Part shown: positions 23,857-32,080 of the stretch, one piece after another
Numbering within the stretch: the stretch's first letter is position 1
How the letters are laid out: every line of letters starts with the position of its first letter
Origin: Henriciella sp.
GTDB lineage: Bacteria > Pseudomonadota > Alphaproteobacteria > Caulobacterales > Hyphomonadaceae
Length of the DNA: 38,419 nt
NCBI GenBank assembly: GCA_012960415.1
Contig: DUBH01000013.1
Span: 1-38,419, forward strand
Direction of reading: 5' to 3'
Program-made: the position numbers and the translations under genes
Notes under the pieces: model-generated
The model's database searches: none
Seen by the model: the letters and a program-made list of their open reading frames with translations, nothing else
What the model was told of the DNA's origin: nothing

Positions 23857-24486
23857 GTGACTGCCGTCTCCCCACTTTCGAGGACGCGGCCCGCACCCTC
23901 AGACAACTCATTTGCCGTCTCATGGGTCTGGCGTCAGGTCTGTGCCCTCATTCTCTGGGCCGGTCGCTGGAAGCTCAAGGGCGACTGGCCACTTGCCGAG
24001 AAAGTCGTCCTCGTCGCCGCACCGCACACCTCAAACTGGGATGGTTTCTGGATGCTGATGGCAGCCGGCTATTACCGGGTGAAGCTCCGCTGGATGGGCA
24101 AGAAATCCCTCGTCGATCACCCGCTCGGCGGCTTTATCCGCTGGCTCGGCTGCGTGCCTGTCGACCGCGATGCCGCTGGCGAATTCGTCGAGCAGATGGC
24201 TGAGGCGTTCGACGCTGCTGACAAGCTCGTTCTCGCCGTCGCACCGGAAGGCACGCGTGCGGGCACCCTCGTCTGGAAGAGCGGCTTCTATCGCATTGCC
24301 CTTCGCGCCAAGGTGCCCCTGCTCATCACCGTCCTGGACTATGGGTCACGCACCATCGCGGTGCGCGGCCTCTTCCAGCCAACAGGCGATTACGACGCCG
24401 ACCTGCCAGCCATCCGCGCATATTATGCCGATGCCGAGGGTCGGCATCGTCTGAAGTTTTCAAAGGCTGAGGACAGCAAGCCCTAG
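23857..24486 (+). CDS. Lysophospholipid (1-acylglycerol-3-phosphate-type) acyltransferase family protein
   Basis: This 209-residue PlsC-like acyltransferase transfers acyl chains to a glycerol- or lysolipid-type acceptor at the cytoplasmic membrane. The catalytic HX4D box is HTSNWD (His57, Asp62). The acceptor-binding motif PEGTR is at about 130-134, preceded by GWLGC/VPVDR-like residues RWLGCVPVDRD. A hydrophobic N-terminal segment (VWRQVCALILWAG) probably anchors it. I choose the GTG at 23857, which has AAGGA at a 6-nt spacing; a TTG two codons earlier overlaps the preceding stop. The 3' end shares CTAG with the convergent oxidoreductase gene. The exact substrate is unknown; the short size resembles the family acting on small lysolipids or ornithine lipids. 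Confidence 0.88.
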   Translation: MTAVSPLSRTRPAPSDNSFAVSWVWRQVCALILWAGRWKLKGDWPLAEKVVLVAAPHTSNWDGFWMLMAAGYYRVKLRWMGKKSLVDHPLGGFIRWLGCVPVDRDAAGEFVEQMAEAFDAADKLVLAVAPEGTRAGTLVWKSGFYRIALRAKVPLLITVLDYGSRTIAVRGLFQPTGDYDADLPAIRAYYADAEGRHRLKFSKAEDSKP

Positions 24487-25502
24487 TTCGGCTCGGACAC
24501 CTGCACGACCAGCTTGCCAAGGTTCTTGCCTGTGAAAAGCCGCTCCAGCGAAGATGGCGCGTTTTCAAGGCCGTCGACCACATCTGTCTCGAACTTGATC
24601 TTGCCTTCCATAAGCCAGCCAGCCATGGCCTGCATGCCTTCGGCGAAGCGTTCGATATAGTCGGTGACGATAAAGCCTTTCAGCGTGACGTGCCGCATCA
24701 GCAGCATAGAGAAATTATAAGGCCCCGGCACCGGGTCAGTCGCATTGTATGAAGAGATCAGACCACAGAGCGGCATGCGCGCAAAATCATTCAGGCGCAT
24801 CAGGATTGTGTCCATGATCTCGCCGCCGACATTCTCGAAATTGATATCGATCCCGTTCGGGCAATGGCGGTCGAGCGCCGCGCCGACGTCTTCTTTCTTG
24901 TAGTTGATCGCGGCGTCGAAGCCTGCCGTTTCGGTCAGCCATTTGCACTTGTTGTCAGAGCCAGCAATGCCGACGACGCGGCAGCCCTGAATCTTGGCGA
25001 TCTGGCCAACCATGGAGCCGACGGCACCCGCAGCAGCAGACACCACGACCGTCTCGCCCGGCTTCGGCTTGCCGATATCCATCAGGCCGAAATACGCCGT
25101 CATCCCTGTCATCCCGATCGGGCCCATGAAGGCCGTTAGCGGCACACCGGGCAGCTCTGGCAGCTTGTTGACCTCAGCGCCCGGCTTCACCTGATAGAGC
25201 GACCACTGGCCAAGCCCGGTATTGACGATATCGCCTGCCCTGAGACCATCGAAACGGCTTTCCTCGACGACGGAGATACCGCCGCCGCGCATCGGATCGC
25301 CAATCTGGACGGGCGGCATGTACTGCTCGCGGTCCGACATCCAGATACGGTTGGTCGGGTCCAGCGACAGATAGATTGTCCGCAGGCAAACCTCGCCATC
25401 CTTCAGGTCAGGCACCGGGCTTTCAACCAGATCGAGGTCGCCCTCGCCCACATCGCCGACTGGCCGCTTCTTCAGGATCCAGGTCTTGTTCACTCGTGCC
25501 AC
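24483..25502 (-). CDS. NADP-dependent medium-chain oxidoreductase, CurA/alkenal-reductase type
   Basis: This 339-residue zinc-free MDR enzyme is related to the NADPH-dependent curcumin, 2-alkenal and leukotriene B4 reductases. It shows the N-terminal catalytic domain with LSLDPTNRIWMSD and the GMTGMTAYFGL motif. The Rossmann dinucleotide site AAAGAVGSMVGQIAK is at about 153-167, with downstream G(S/C)DNKCKWL for the NADP phosphate, and then INYKKED and FENVGGEI. No zinc-ligand cysteines are present. The start is GTG at 25500-25502, because an exact GGAGGAG lies 6 nt upstream; an ATG seven codons earlier would bury that site. It reduces activated C=C bonds, probably in aldehyde or ketone detoxification. 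Confidence 0.9.
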   Translation of the reverse strand: MARVNKTWILKKRPVGDVGEGDLDLVESPVPDLKDGEVCLRTIYLSLDPTNRIWMSDREQYMPPVQIGDPMRGGGISVVEESRFDGLRAGDIVNTGLGQWSLYQVKPGAEVNKLPELPGVPLTAFMGPIGMTGMTAYFGLMDIGKPKPGETVVVSAAAGAVGSMVGQIAKIQGCRVVGIAGSDNKCKWLTETAGFDAAINYKKEDVGAALDRHCPNGIDINFENVGGEIMDTILMRLNDFARMPLCGLISSYNATDPVPGPYNFSMLLMRHVTLKGFIVTDYIERFAEGMQAMAGWLMEGKIKFETDVVDGLENAPSSLERLFTGKNLGKLVVQVSEPN

Positions 25503-25648
25503 GGCTTGCTCCTCCAGCTTCATCTATGTTCTGCCGCGCTTAACGCGCAGCATCTCTGATACGCTTGAAGCGCAGAAGGCACGGCCGGATCAATGCTGAC
25601 CTGACGGGAAGCTGGGGGGCACAGGGCATGGCCCGCCCTCAAGAACGA

Positions 25649-26569
25649 CTAGTTGGTCGTTCCAGTCACTGCATCGACCGGGATGTCGTAGTGGCGCGCA
25701 CAGAACTGGCAGTCGACGCCCAGCGTGCCGTCATCCTCCGCCATCTCCCGCAGCGACTCGTCTGGCATGCCTGCCAGCGTATGGCGCAGCCTTTCTTCAT
25801 TGCAGGTACAATTGTCGTCCAGAGGCTCTGGTGACTGCATCCGCACACCGCCCTCATGGAACAGGCGGTAGAGAAGGTCCTGCGCAGGCAGTTCTTCTGA
25901 GCACAGCTCATCAGGCTCAAGGGTGTTGAAGAGTGCCATCGCCTCGCGCCAGCCCTCATCTGTATCACCGCGCGCGTCATCGCCAGCCATTTTCTGGATC
26001 ATCATGCCGCCAGCATGCCATTCGCCTGCCGCGTCGCGCTTCACTGTAAGCGCGAGACCCGTCTGCACCTGCTGCGACTGATGGAAATAGTCTTCGGCGC
26101 ACTCTGCCAGAGACCCTTTCACCAGGGGCACGATGCCCTGATAGGGCTGAACATTGCGATTATCCTGGATGATGATCAGCGCCAGCGCGCCTTGCGGACC
26201 GAAAAGCTGCGGCATGTGCGGCTTCTCTCCGCGGTTTACATTTTCCAGATAGGCCCAGCGTTCGGCCTCATAGCGCGAATAGGCGCGCACGCTGCCATCG
26301 GTGTTGTACTCGCCGACCATCATTGAGACGGGCCCGTCGCCCTCTGCCTGCGCGAGGATACGCCCCTGAAACTTCATGGCAGACCCGATCAGCGTGGACA
26401 GCAGAACGGCCTCACCGAGGATTTCTCCAAGATGGTCTGGATAGGCGTGACGCTGTAGTATTGGCGACAGGGAACGTGGCCCCATACGCACAATGCGCCC
26501 GGTAATCGGTAAGGCGTCAGAAGTGAATGCAGCCACGAAATCATCTTGCGCTGGTGATACTGAGCTCAA
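25649..26569 (-). CDS. hslO: Hsp33 redox-activated chaperone
   Basis: This 306-residue Hsp33 is a cytoplasmic holdase switched on by oxidative unfolding. The zinc-binding redox switch is complete: Cys254-Thr-Cys256 and Cys287-Gln-Phe-Cys290, the CXC...CXXC pattern. The N-terminal core shows LGEAVLLSTLIGSAMKFQGRI and QAEGDGPVSMMVGEY. An internal SLAECAEDYFHQSQQ segment matches the family. The start is TTG (26567-26569) with a GAGGA 6 nt upstream. It lies 146 bp upstream of the oxidoreductase in the same direction, so both may belong to an oxidative-stress group (inference), and it is divergent from the GGDEF-EAL gene. Confidence 0.95.
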   Translation of the reverse strand: MSSVSPAQDDFVAAFTSDALPITGRIVRMGPRSLSPILQRHAYPDHLGEILGEAVLLSTLIGSAMKFQGRILAQAEGDGPVSMMVGEYNTDGSVRAYSRYEAERWAYLENVNRGEKPHMPQLFGPQGALALIIIQDNRNVQPYQGIVPLVKGSLAECAEDYFHQSQQVQTGLALTVKRDAAGEWHAGGMMIQKMAGDDARGDTDEGWREAMALFNTLEPDELCSEELPAQDLLYRLFHEGGVRMQSPEPLDDNCTCNEERLRHTLAGMPDESLREMAEDDGTLGVDCQFCARHYDIPVDAVTGTTN

Positions 26570-26769
26570 TTTCAGTCCTCGCTATCTCTCGTTTTCGCGC
26601 GTCATGTGGCGGCTTGCATGTCCACAGACAAGAAGCAGGCTGCAGGCCCTGAAGACCGGCTGAATGCCTCGGTATTACCGAATTCGATGAAATCGCACAT
26701 ATGCCCGAAAGCGCAATTTAAGCTCAATTGTCTAAGCCGGGGTCCCAGTAGACTAAAAAGGACGTCGCC

Positions 26770-28737
26770 GTGCTTTCCAACCTGCGTTCATTCCTGACAC
26801 TTGAGCCAGAAGACGTCGAAGTCAACCGCGCCCGGTACGCGGCCCTCAGTAAGCAAATACCGCTGATGTACAGCATCCTTGGTATCAACCTGCTTGGCCT
26901 GTCCCTGACGCATTTCGGCTCGGCACCAGACCTCATGACAGTCTATCTGCCAGCCGTCATGCTTGGCTTCATGGCACTCAGGGCATGCAAATATCTGCGG
27001 ACGCGCAACATGACGCTGACCGACGCACAGATTTTCTCCAGCCTTCGCAACACCATCCTGCTTGTTGTGCCGGTTGGTGCCATCTTTGGTGTCTGGGGAA
27101 TCCTTTTCCTGCCATTTGGCGACACCGGCCAGAACGCCCAGGCCATTTTCTTCAATGCCGTCTCGGTATCAGCCTGCGCTTTCTGCCTCGTCCATTTGAG
27201 GCAAGCCGCCATACTCGTGCTGGCAACGGTAACGCCGTTGACGTGTATCCTGCTGTTCTCTCAGGGCTCGTTTGCCTACACGTCGGTTGCCTTCAATCTC
27301 GCACTCGTATCCGTCGTGCTGGGGCATATTCTCATCAGTATCGAACGCGACTTCGTTCAGCTGGTTGAGCAGGAGCTTGAGCATGGGCGCCAGCGCAACA
27401 AGCTTCAGGCCTTGTCGGAAGAAAACCACCGGCTTGCCAACACGGACAGCCTGACCTCCCTGCCAAACCGCCGCCAGTTCCTGTTCGAGATCGACGAACT
27501 GGTTGAGCAATGCTCCGGCAGCGAGTGCACCTTCGTCGTCGCCCTGCTCGACCTTGATGGCTTCAAGGCGGTCAACGACGTTTTTGGTCACCCGGCCGGT
27601 GACGCAGTGCTGATCGAAACGGCGAGCCGCCTTACTGAAGCGTTCGCTGATTATGACGTCACAGTTGCCCGTCTTGCGGGCGATGAGTTTGGCCTGCTGA
27701 TCCGTAGCCAGCTGAGCGATGAGGTCGTCACGAAAATCGCGCGTCAGGCCTGCGAGATGCTTCGTGTGCCCTATGATTTCGACGATGGCTCTGCGAACCT
27801 GTCAGCAACCATAGGCCTCGCACGCTTTCCGCAAACCGCCGACACGCGCAGTCACCTCTTCGACCGCGCCGACTACGCACTTTATTACGCAAAACATCAT
27901 AACAAGTCCGAACCGGTCTTCTTCTCTCAGGAACATGAGCGCCTTGTCTTCGAGAATAGCGCCATTGAGCAGGGCCTGCGCCATGCCGACCTCGAAAAAG
28001 AAATGTCGGTGGAGTTCCAGCCAGTCCTCGATCTCAACAGGGGGCACACGTCCGGCCTGGAGGCGCTTGCTCGCTGGTACTCGCCAACCCTAGGAAATGT
28101 TCGCCCCGACCGCTTCATCCAGATTGCCGAGAATTCCGGCATCATCGGCCGGTTGAGCGAAACCCTGTTCCGCAAAGCCGTCACCGAAGCCTGCCATTGG
28201 CCGGGTGAGCTAACGCTGAGCTTCAACCTGCCAGCCGTCAGCCTCAACACGCCGGGCGCTGTCTCCCGTCTCCTCTCCATTGCCCGCAAGGCCGGCTTCC
28301 CGGTTTCTCGTCTCGTCTTCGAGATCACCGAGTCTGCCGTTCTCAAGGATTTTGAAAGCGCGCTCGACGTGCTGGAAGAGATCAAGGCAGCTGGCGCACG
28401 CATCGCCATCGACGACTTCGGGACCGGCTTCTCCAGCCTCGCCTATGTTCACCGCCTGCCAATCGACGCGCTCAAGGTTGACCGCAGCTTTGTCAGGGAT
28501 CTGACCCACAACCAGAAAAGCGCGAACGTGCTTCGCTCAATCCTCGACCTGTGCGAAAATATGGGACTGTCCTGCGTCGTCGAAGGCGTCGAGACGCAGG
28601 AACAGTTCGACCTTATCAGTGACCTTGGCGCCGGCCAGATACAGGGTTTCTACTATTCGAAGCCACTGTCTGGCGGCGACACCCAGATGGTCCTGCAGAT
28701 CGAGTTTCACGACCAGCTCATGTCGCTCGCCAGCTAG
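26770..28737 (+). CDS. Membrane-bound GGDEF-EAL cyclic-di-GMP signalling protein
   Basis: This 655-residue protein has an N-terminal membrane domain of about five or six helices (residues about 30-190), a coiled linker, a GGDEF domain (about 222-380) and an EAL domain (about 400-645). The diguanylate cyclase signature is AGDEF (303-307) with the first Gly replaced by Ala, a substitution tolerated in some active cyclases. No RXXD inhibitory site is seen upstream of it. The phosphodiesterase residues look intact: EAL (431-433), Asn in SFNLP, FEITES, DDFGTGF (548-554), Lys569 and VEGVET. It is therefore at least a likely c-di-GMP hydrolase. The start is GTG with AAGGA 7 nt upstream. Confidence 0.94.
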   Translation: MLSNLRSFLTLEPEDVEVNRARYAALSKQIPLMYSILGINLLGLSLTHFGSAPDLMTVYLPAVMLGFMALRACKYLRTRNMTLTDAQIFSSLRNTILLVVPVGAIFGVWGILFLPFGDTGQNAQAIFFNAVSVSACAFCLVHLRQAAILVLATVTPLTCILLFSQGSFAYTSVAFNLALVSVVLGHILISIERDFVQLVEQELEHGRQRNKLQALSEENHRLANTDSLTSLPNRRQFLFEIDELVEQCSGSECTFVVALLDLDGFKAVNDVFGHPAGDAVLIETASRLTEAFADYDVTVARLAGDEFGLLIRSQLSDEVVTKIARQACEMLRVPYDFDDGSANLSATIGLARFPQTADTRSHLFDRADYALYYAKHHNKSEPVFFSQEHERLVFENSAIEQGLRHADLEKEMSVEFQPVLDLNRGHTSGLEALARWYSPTLGNVRPDRFIQIAENSGIIGRLSETLFRKAVTEACHWPGELTLSFNLPAVSLNTPGAVSRLLSIARKAGFPVSRLVFEITESAVLKDFESALDVLEEIKAAGARIAIDDFGTGFSSLAYVHRLPIDALKVDRSFVRDLTHNQKSANVLRSILDLCENMGLSCVVEGVETQEQFDLISDLGAGQIQGFYYSKPLSGGDTQMVLQIEFHDQLMSLAS

Positions 28738-28738
28738 A

Positions 28739-29941
28739 CTATTTCACCCACGCTCCCGGCGCATTTGACCGGTAGCCAAGGGCGCGGTAGGCCGCGTCGA
28801 TGAGAGACTGGCCGCGCTCATTCATCAGCAGTCCGAGGCCCATCTGCGACATCGTATAGCTGAAGGCCAGACCGCATTCCGGATCGGCAAAGCCGATATG
28901 GCCACCCGCGCCGACATGGCCGAACGCTTCCTTGCCGATAATGGCCGACTGCGCCTGTGCCCCCGGAAGCGCGCGGTTGTCCATCGACTTCATGAAGCCA
29001 GACGCAAACCGCGTCGGCACCAGAAGCGTCGCATCACGCTGGGTTGCGGTCGACACCATCGACATGGCCGCCACACGATCCCTTGAGACAAGCGAGCCAT
29101 CATTCATGGCTAGCGGCGTGTACATGGCGACTTGCCCGCGCGCATTGGAAATGCCGCCAGCGCCGCCAATTTCAGCCTTGTGGGCATCCTTGTCATTGGC
29201 GCCCCAGCCGCCATTGTTCAAGAAAGACAGGGCCTGGATTGAGGTCGGGTCCCCCATCAACAGTCCTGCAAAATCAGAGACCGGATCACCTTTCTGCGGG
29301 ATGTAAGGCAGGATATCTGCCATGTGCGGTTCAACGCCGTCAGGCAGGCCGATCCAGAATTTCGCCCCCGTTGGCCCTGCCACTTCGTCGGCAAAGAACT
29401 GACCCAGCGACTTGCCGGAGACGCGGCGCACAAGTTCGCCAACCGTCCAGCCGAAATTGACCATGTGATAGCCGTTGCGCGTGCCCGGCTCCCACCAGGC
29501 TGGCTCATCTTCCATGCGCTTGATCATATAATCCCAGTCGAGAAAGCCCTTCTCTTTCACAGGCTCCCGCAGGGCCGGAATGGCGCTCTCATGGTTCAGC
29601 ATCATCTGTACGGTGGTCTTCTCCTTTCCGGCCTTCGCAAACTCAGGCCAGTACTTGGAGACCGGCGCCTGCAGCTCAAGCTCGCCGCGGTCGATCAGGA
29701 TATGCGCACAGATCGCCGTTGCCGCCTTCGTGCAGGAAAAGACGATGGACACCGTATCCTCACGCCATTCATCGCCCGTCTTCACATCCGCAACACCGCC
29801 CCAGAGGTCGACCAGCGTCTCACCGCCAACACTCAGGCAAACGGATGCGCCCTTCTCGCCGCGCTCGGCAAAATTGCGCTCGAACTCTTCGCGCACTTCT
29901 GCAAACTTCGGATCGCAATGCCCGTGGACCTGACCTGACAT
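28739..29941 (-). CDS. Serine hydrolase, beta-lactamase/EstB-like family
   Basis: This 400-residue penicillin-binding-protein-fold hydrolase is of the type often annotated as class C beta-lactamase-related esterase. The catalytic SXXK is Ser69-Cys-Thr-Lys72 in VFSCTKAAT. Tyr158 in NGYHMVNFGWTVGEL is the likely second catalytic residue, and FGHVGAGGHIGF near residue 345 fits the third motif. No signal peptide is present, so a cytoplasmic esterase or amidase is more likely than an antibiotic-resistance enzyme. A GGGAGG lies upstream of the ATG. Its stop is 1 nt from the stop of the convergent GGDEF-EAL gene. Confidence 0.9.
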   Translation of the reverse strand: MSGQVHGHCDPKFAEVREEFERNFAERGEKGASVCLSVGGETLVDLWGGVADVKTGDEWREDTVSIVFSCTKAATAICAHILIDRGELELQAPVSKYWPEFAKAGKEKTTVQMMLNHESAIPALREPVKEKGFLDWDYMIKRMEDEPAWWEPGTRNGYHMVNFGWTVGELVRRVSGKSLGQFFADEVAGPTGAKFWIGLPDGVEPHMADILPYIPQKGDPVSDFAGLLMGDPTSIQALSFLNNGGWGANDKDAHKAEIGGAGGISNARGQVAMYTPLAMNDGSLVSRDRVAAMSMVSTATQRDATLLVPTRFASGFMKSMDNRALPGAQAQSAIIGKEAFGHVGAGGHIGFADPECGLAFSYTMSQMGLGLLMNERGQSLIDAAYRALGYRSNAPGAWVK

Positions 29942-30025
29942 GATGCTCGTTCCTCCCTCTTCTTTTGACGCGGATATGAAACGAGCGCCCTGACGATATC
30001 AAGCAGAGAGATTACTGACGCAGGG

Positions 30026-30631
30026 TCAGCTGAAGAAGACGAGATAGGTCGCAAAGCCGGCGAACAGCAAAAGGCCGCCAACAAAGATCTCGACATCATA
30101 CTTCTTGAGAAGCTTCTCGGCGCGCTGACCGACGATCATCACGAGAGTGGCAATGACGAGAAACCGTATTGAACGCGACGCGGTGACCGCCACGGTGAAC
30201 AGCAGTACCGAAAAGCCCGCTGCGCCTGCAGCCGCCACGCCGACCTGAAACGGGAACGGCGTTACGCCGATCATGAACAGGGTCGTGAAGCCGTCATCTC
30301 TCAGCTTCTGAAGCGTTGCATCATAGGTTTCCTGCGCGCCAAACATGGAGATCATCGGCTGCAGCAGATCATCCGCCAGAACCGCGCCCAGCCAGTAGAT
30401 CAATAGGCCGCCCAGCACATTGCCGAGCAGTAGCGCCAGTGCGACAAGCCAAGCCTGTTTGCGCTTCATCACCATCATCGGAATGTAGACCGGCTCCATC
30501 GGAACAACGACGAAGCTTCCTTCAAGAAAACCGACAAGAACAGCGATGGGATAGAAGAGCGGCCCCTTGGCCCAGGATGCAATTCTGGCCCGTACGGACT
30601 GGTCGGGCTGCTCTGTCAGGGTCTCCGTCAT
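30026..30631 (-). CDS. DedA/VTT-family (YqaA-like) membrane protein
   Basis: This 201-residue polytopic membrane protein starts at the ATG 30629-30631; the longer frame upstream reads into the divergent promoter region. The VTT/SNARE-associated pattern is visible: a first segment with FLEGSFVVVPMEPVYIPMMV, then a helix with LLLGNVLGGLLIYWLGAVL. The re-entrant proline-rich stretch GVTPFPFQVGVAAAGAAGF follows, and two final helices. The E/P and R residues typical of YqaA-type proteins are present (SRSIRFLVIA). These proteins are linked to lipid scrambling or ion-coupled transport across the inner membrane; the specific substrate is unknown. It is probably co-directional with, but not coupled to, the serine hydrolase. 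Confidence 0.83.
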   Translation of the reverse strand: MTETLTEQPDQSVRARIASWAKGPLFYPIAVLVGFLEGSFVVVPMEPVYIPMMVMKRKQAWLVALALLLGNVLGGLLIYWLGAVLADDLLQPMISMFGAQETYDATLQKLRDDGFTTLFMIGVTPFPFQVGVAAAGAAGFSVLLFTVAVTASRSIRFLVIATLVMIVGQRAEKLLKKYDVEIFVGGLLLFAGFATYLVFFS

Positions 30632-30769
30632 GCATTCCAAACGGTTGGTGGAACCGCGATGTTCCCTTGGGCACTGGCAAAGCGGGAAGGCATCCATGCC
30701 GCTGTATTGACCTGCCAGTGCGGTGACCTACCTGCGCTGAGGCCGGGTGCAGGAGGAAGGTTCCAAGCC

Positions 30770-32080
30770 ATGTCCGAAACAACGCTCGACAAGGCCTACC
30801 GTATGCTGACGTCAGACGATGACGGACGCGTCTGCCGCGATATTCCCGAAAGCGCCTGCAACGACCAGCCTCGCAACTTCATCACCCATATCGCATCGCT
30901 CGGTGCGACCAAGACGGCCGATGGTCTGATTGATCCCAAGCTTGTCCTGTCATGGCTGCTGACCCAGCTCGGCGCGCCAGCCGTTTTCATCGGTCTCCTC
31001 GTCCCCGTCCGCGAGTCCGGCGCGCTCCTGCCACAGCTTCTGACCGCCGCCAGCCTGCGGCGGCTATCAAAGCGCAAGTGGGCCTGGAGTGTCGGTAGCG
31101 CCATCCAAGGCCTCAGCGCTGCCGCGATCGCCCTTGCCGCCATCTTTCTCGACGGTGCGGCAGCAGGCATTGCCATCGTCAGCGCGCTGGGCGTCCTCGC
31201 CCTTGCTCGCAGCGTCTGCTCGGTGACCTATAAGGATGTGCTCGGCAAGACCGTCTCCAAGGCCCGCCGCGGCACCGCGACCGGTACGGCCAGCTCGCTC
31301 GCGGCCTTCTTCGTCATCATCTTCGGGGCGATCCTTGCCACGGGAACCCTCTCGCGGATGCCAGTCGTCCTCGCCGGCCTGCTCGTCGCGGCAGGTCTGT
31401 GGCTTCTCGCGGCCGTGCTCTTCTCCACCTTGCAGGAAGAAGCAGGCGCAACCGAGGGCGGCGCCAACCCGCTATCGGCCGCGATGGAGAATTTCGGGCT
31501 TCTCGCCAAGGACGCGCAGCTTCGCCGGTTCATTGCGACCCGCGGCCTGTTGATATCGACCGCGCTTGCCCCGCCTTTCATGGTTGCGCTCGGCTCGAAT
31601 GGGGACGCTGAAAACGCATTTGGGGGCCTCGGTCTCCTCGTCATCGCATCGGCGGGCGCCTCTCTGCTGAGCTCGTATGTCTGGGGACGGCTTGCGGATC
31701 GTTCGAGCCGGAAAGTGCTGATCTTCTCGGCCATCGCGGCCAGCGTTGCCCTCGCCGCGACACTTGCCCTCAACGCGCTCGGCCTGCTGACCTCTGTCTG
31801 GGGTCTGCCCGCCGTAATCTTCGCGCTGATGCTCGCCTATCAGGGCGTGCGCCTCGGACGCTCCACCCACCTCGTCGACATGGCGACCCAGGACACGCGC
31901 GCCGCTTATACGGCCCTCTCCAACACGATCATTGGCCTGCTCCTTGCCGCAGGTGGCGCCTTCAGCCTACTGGCCGAATATGCCGGCGTTTCGGTCGTGA
32001 TCGGCGTGCTCGCCGCGATGAGCGCGCTGTCCGTACTGGCCGGTCTTGGTCTTGAAGAAGTTCAACAAAAAGACGGTTAG
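30770..32080 (+). CDS. Major facilitator superfamily transporter
   Basis: This 436-residue MFS transporter has an unusual N-terminal cytoplasmic stretch of about 55 residues containing CRDIPESACNDQPRNF. Roughly twelve hydrophobic helices follow. A half-conserved MFS loop is seen between halves (WGRLADRSSRKVLI), and the N-terminal half has RRLSKRKWAW. I start at the ATG 30770-30772, which has an AAGG 9 nt upstream; the longer frame extends into the divergent region. The substrate cannot be inferred. Its TAG overlaps the TAA of the convergent AI-2E-type gene by 4 bp. Confidence 0.86.
   Translation: MSETTLDKAYRMLTSDDDGRVCRDIPESACNDQPRNFITHIASLGATKTADGLIDPKLVLSWLLTQLGAPAVFIGLLVPVRESGALLPQLLTAASLRRLSKRKWAWSVGSAIQGLSAAAIALAAIFLDGAAAGIAIVSALGVLALARSVCSVTYKDVLGKTVSKARRGTATGTASSLAAFFVIIFGAILATGTLSRMPVVLAGLLVAAGLWLLAAVLFSTLQEEAGATEGGANPLSAAMENFGLLAKDAQLRRFIATRGLLISTALAPPFMVALGSNGDAENAFGGLGLLVIASAGASLLSSYVWGRLADRSSRKVLIFSAIAASVALAATLALNALGLLTSVWGLPAVIFALMLAYQGVRLGRSTHLVDMATQDTRAAYTALSNTIIGLLLAAGGAFSLLAEYAGVSVVIGVLAAMSALSVLAGLGLEEVQQKDG

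Noticed and set aside
26606-26797. A 63-codon plus-strand frame before the GGDEF-EAL gene
   Set aside because: It has no ribosome binding site, runs into the next gene in another frame and shows no conserved features.
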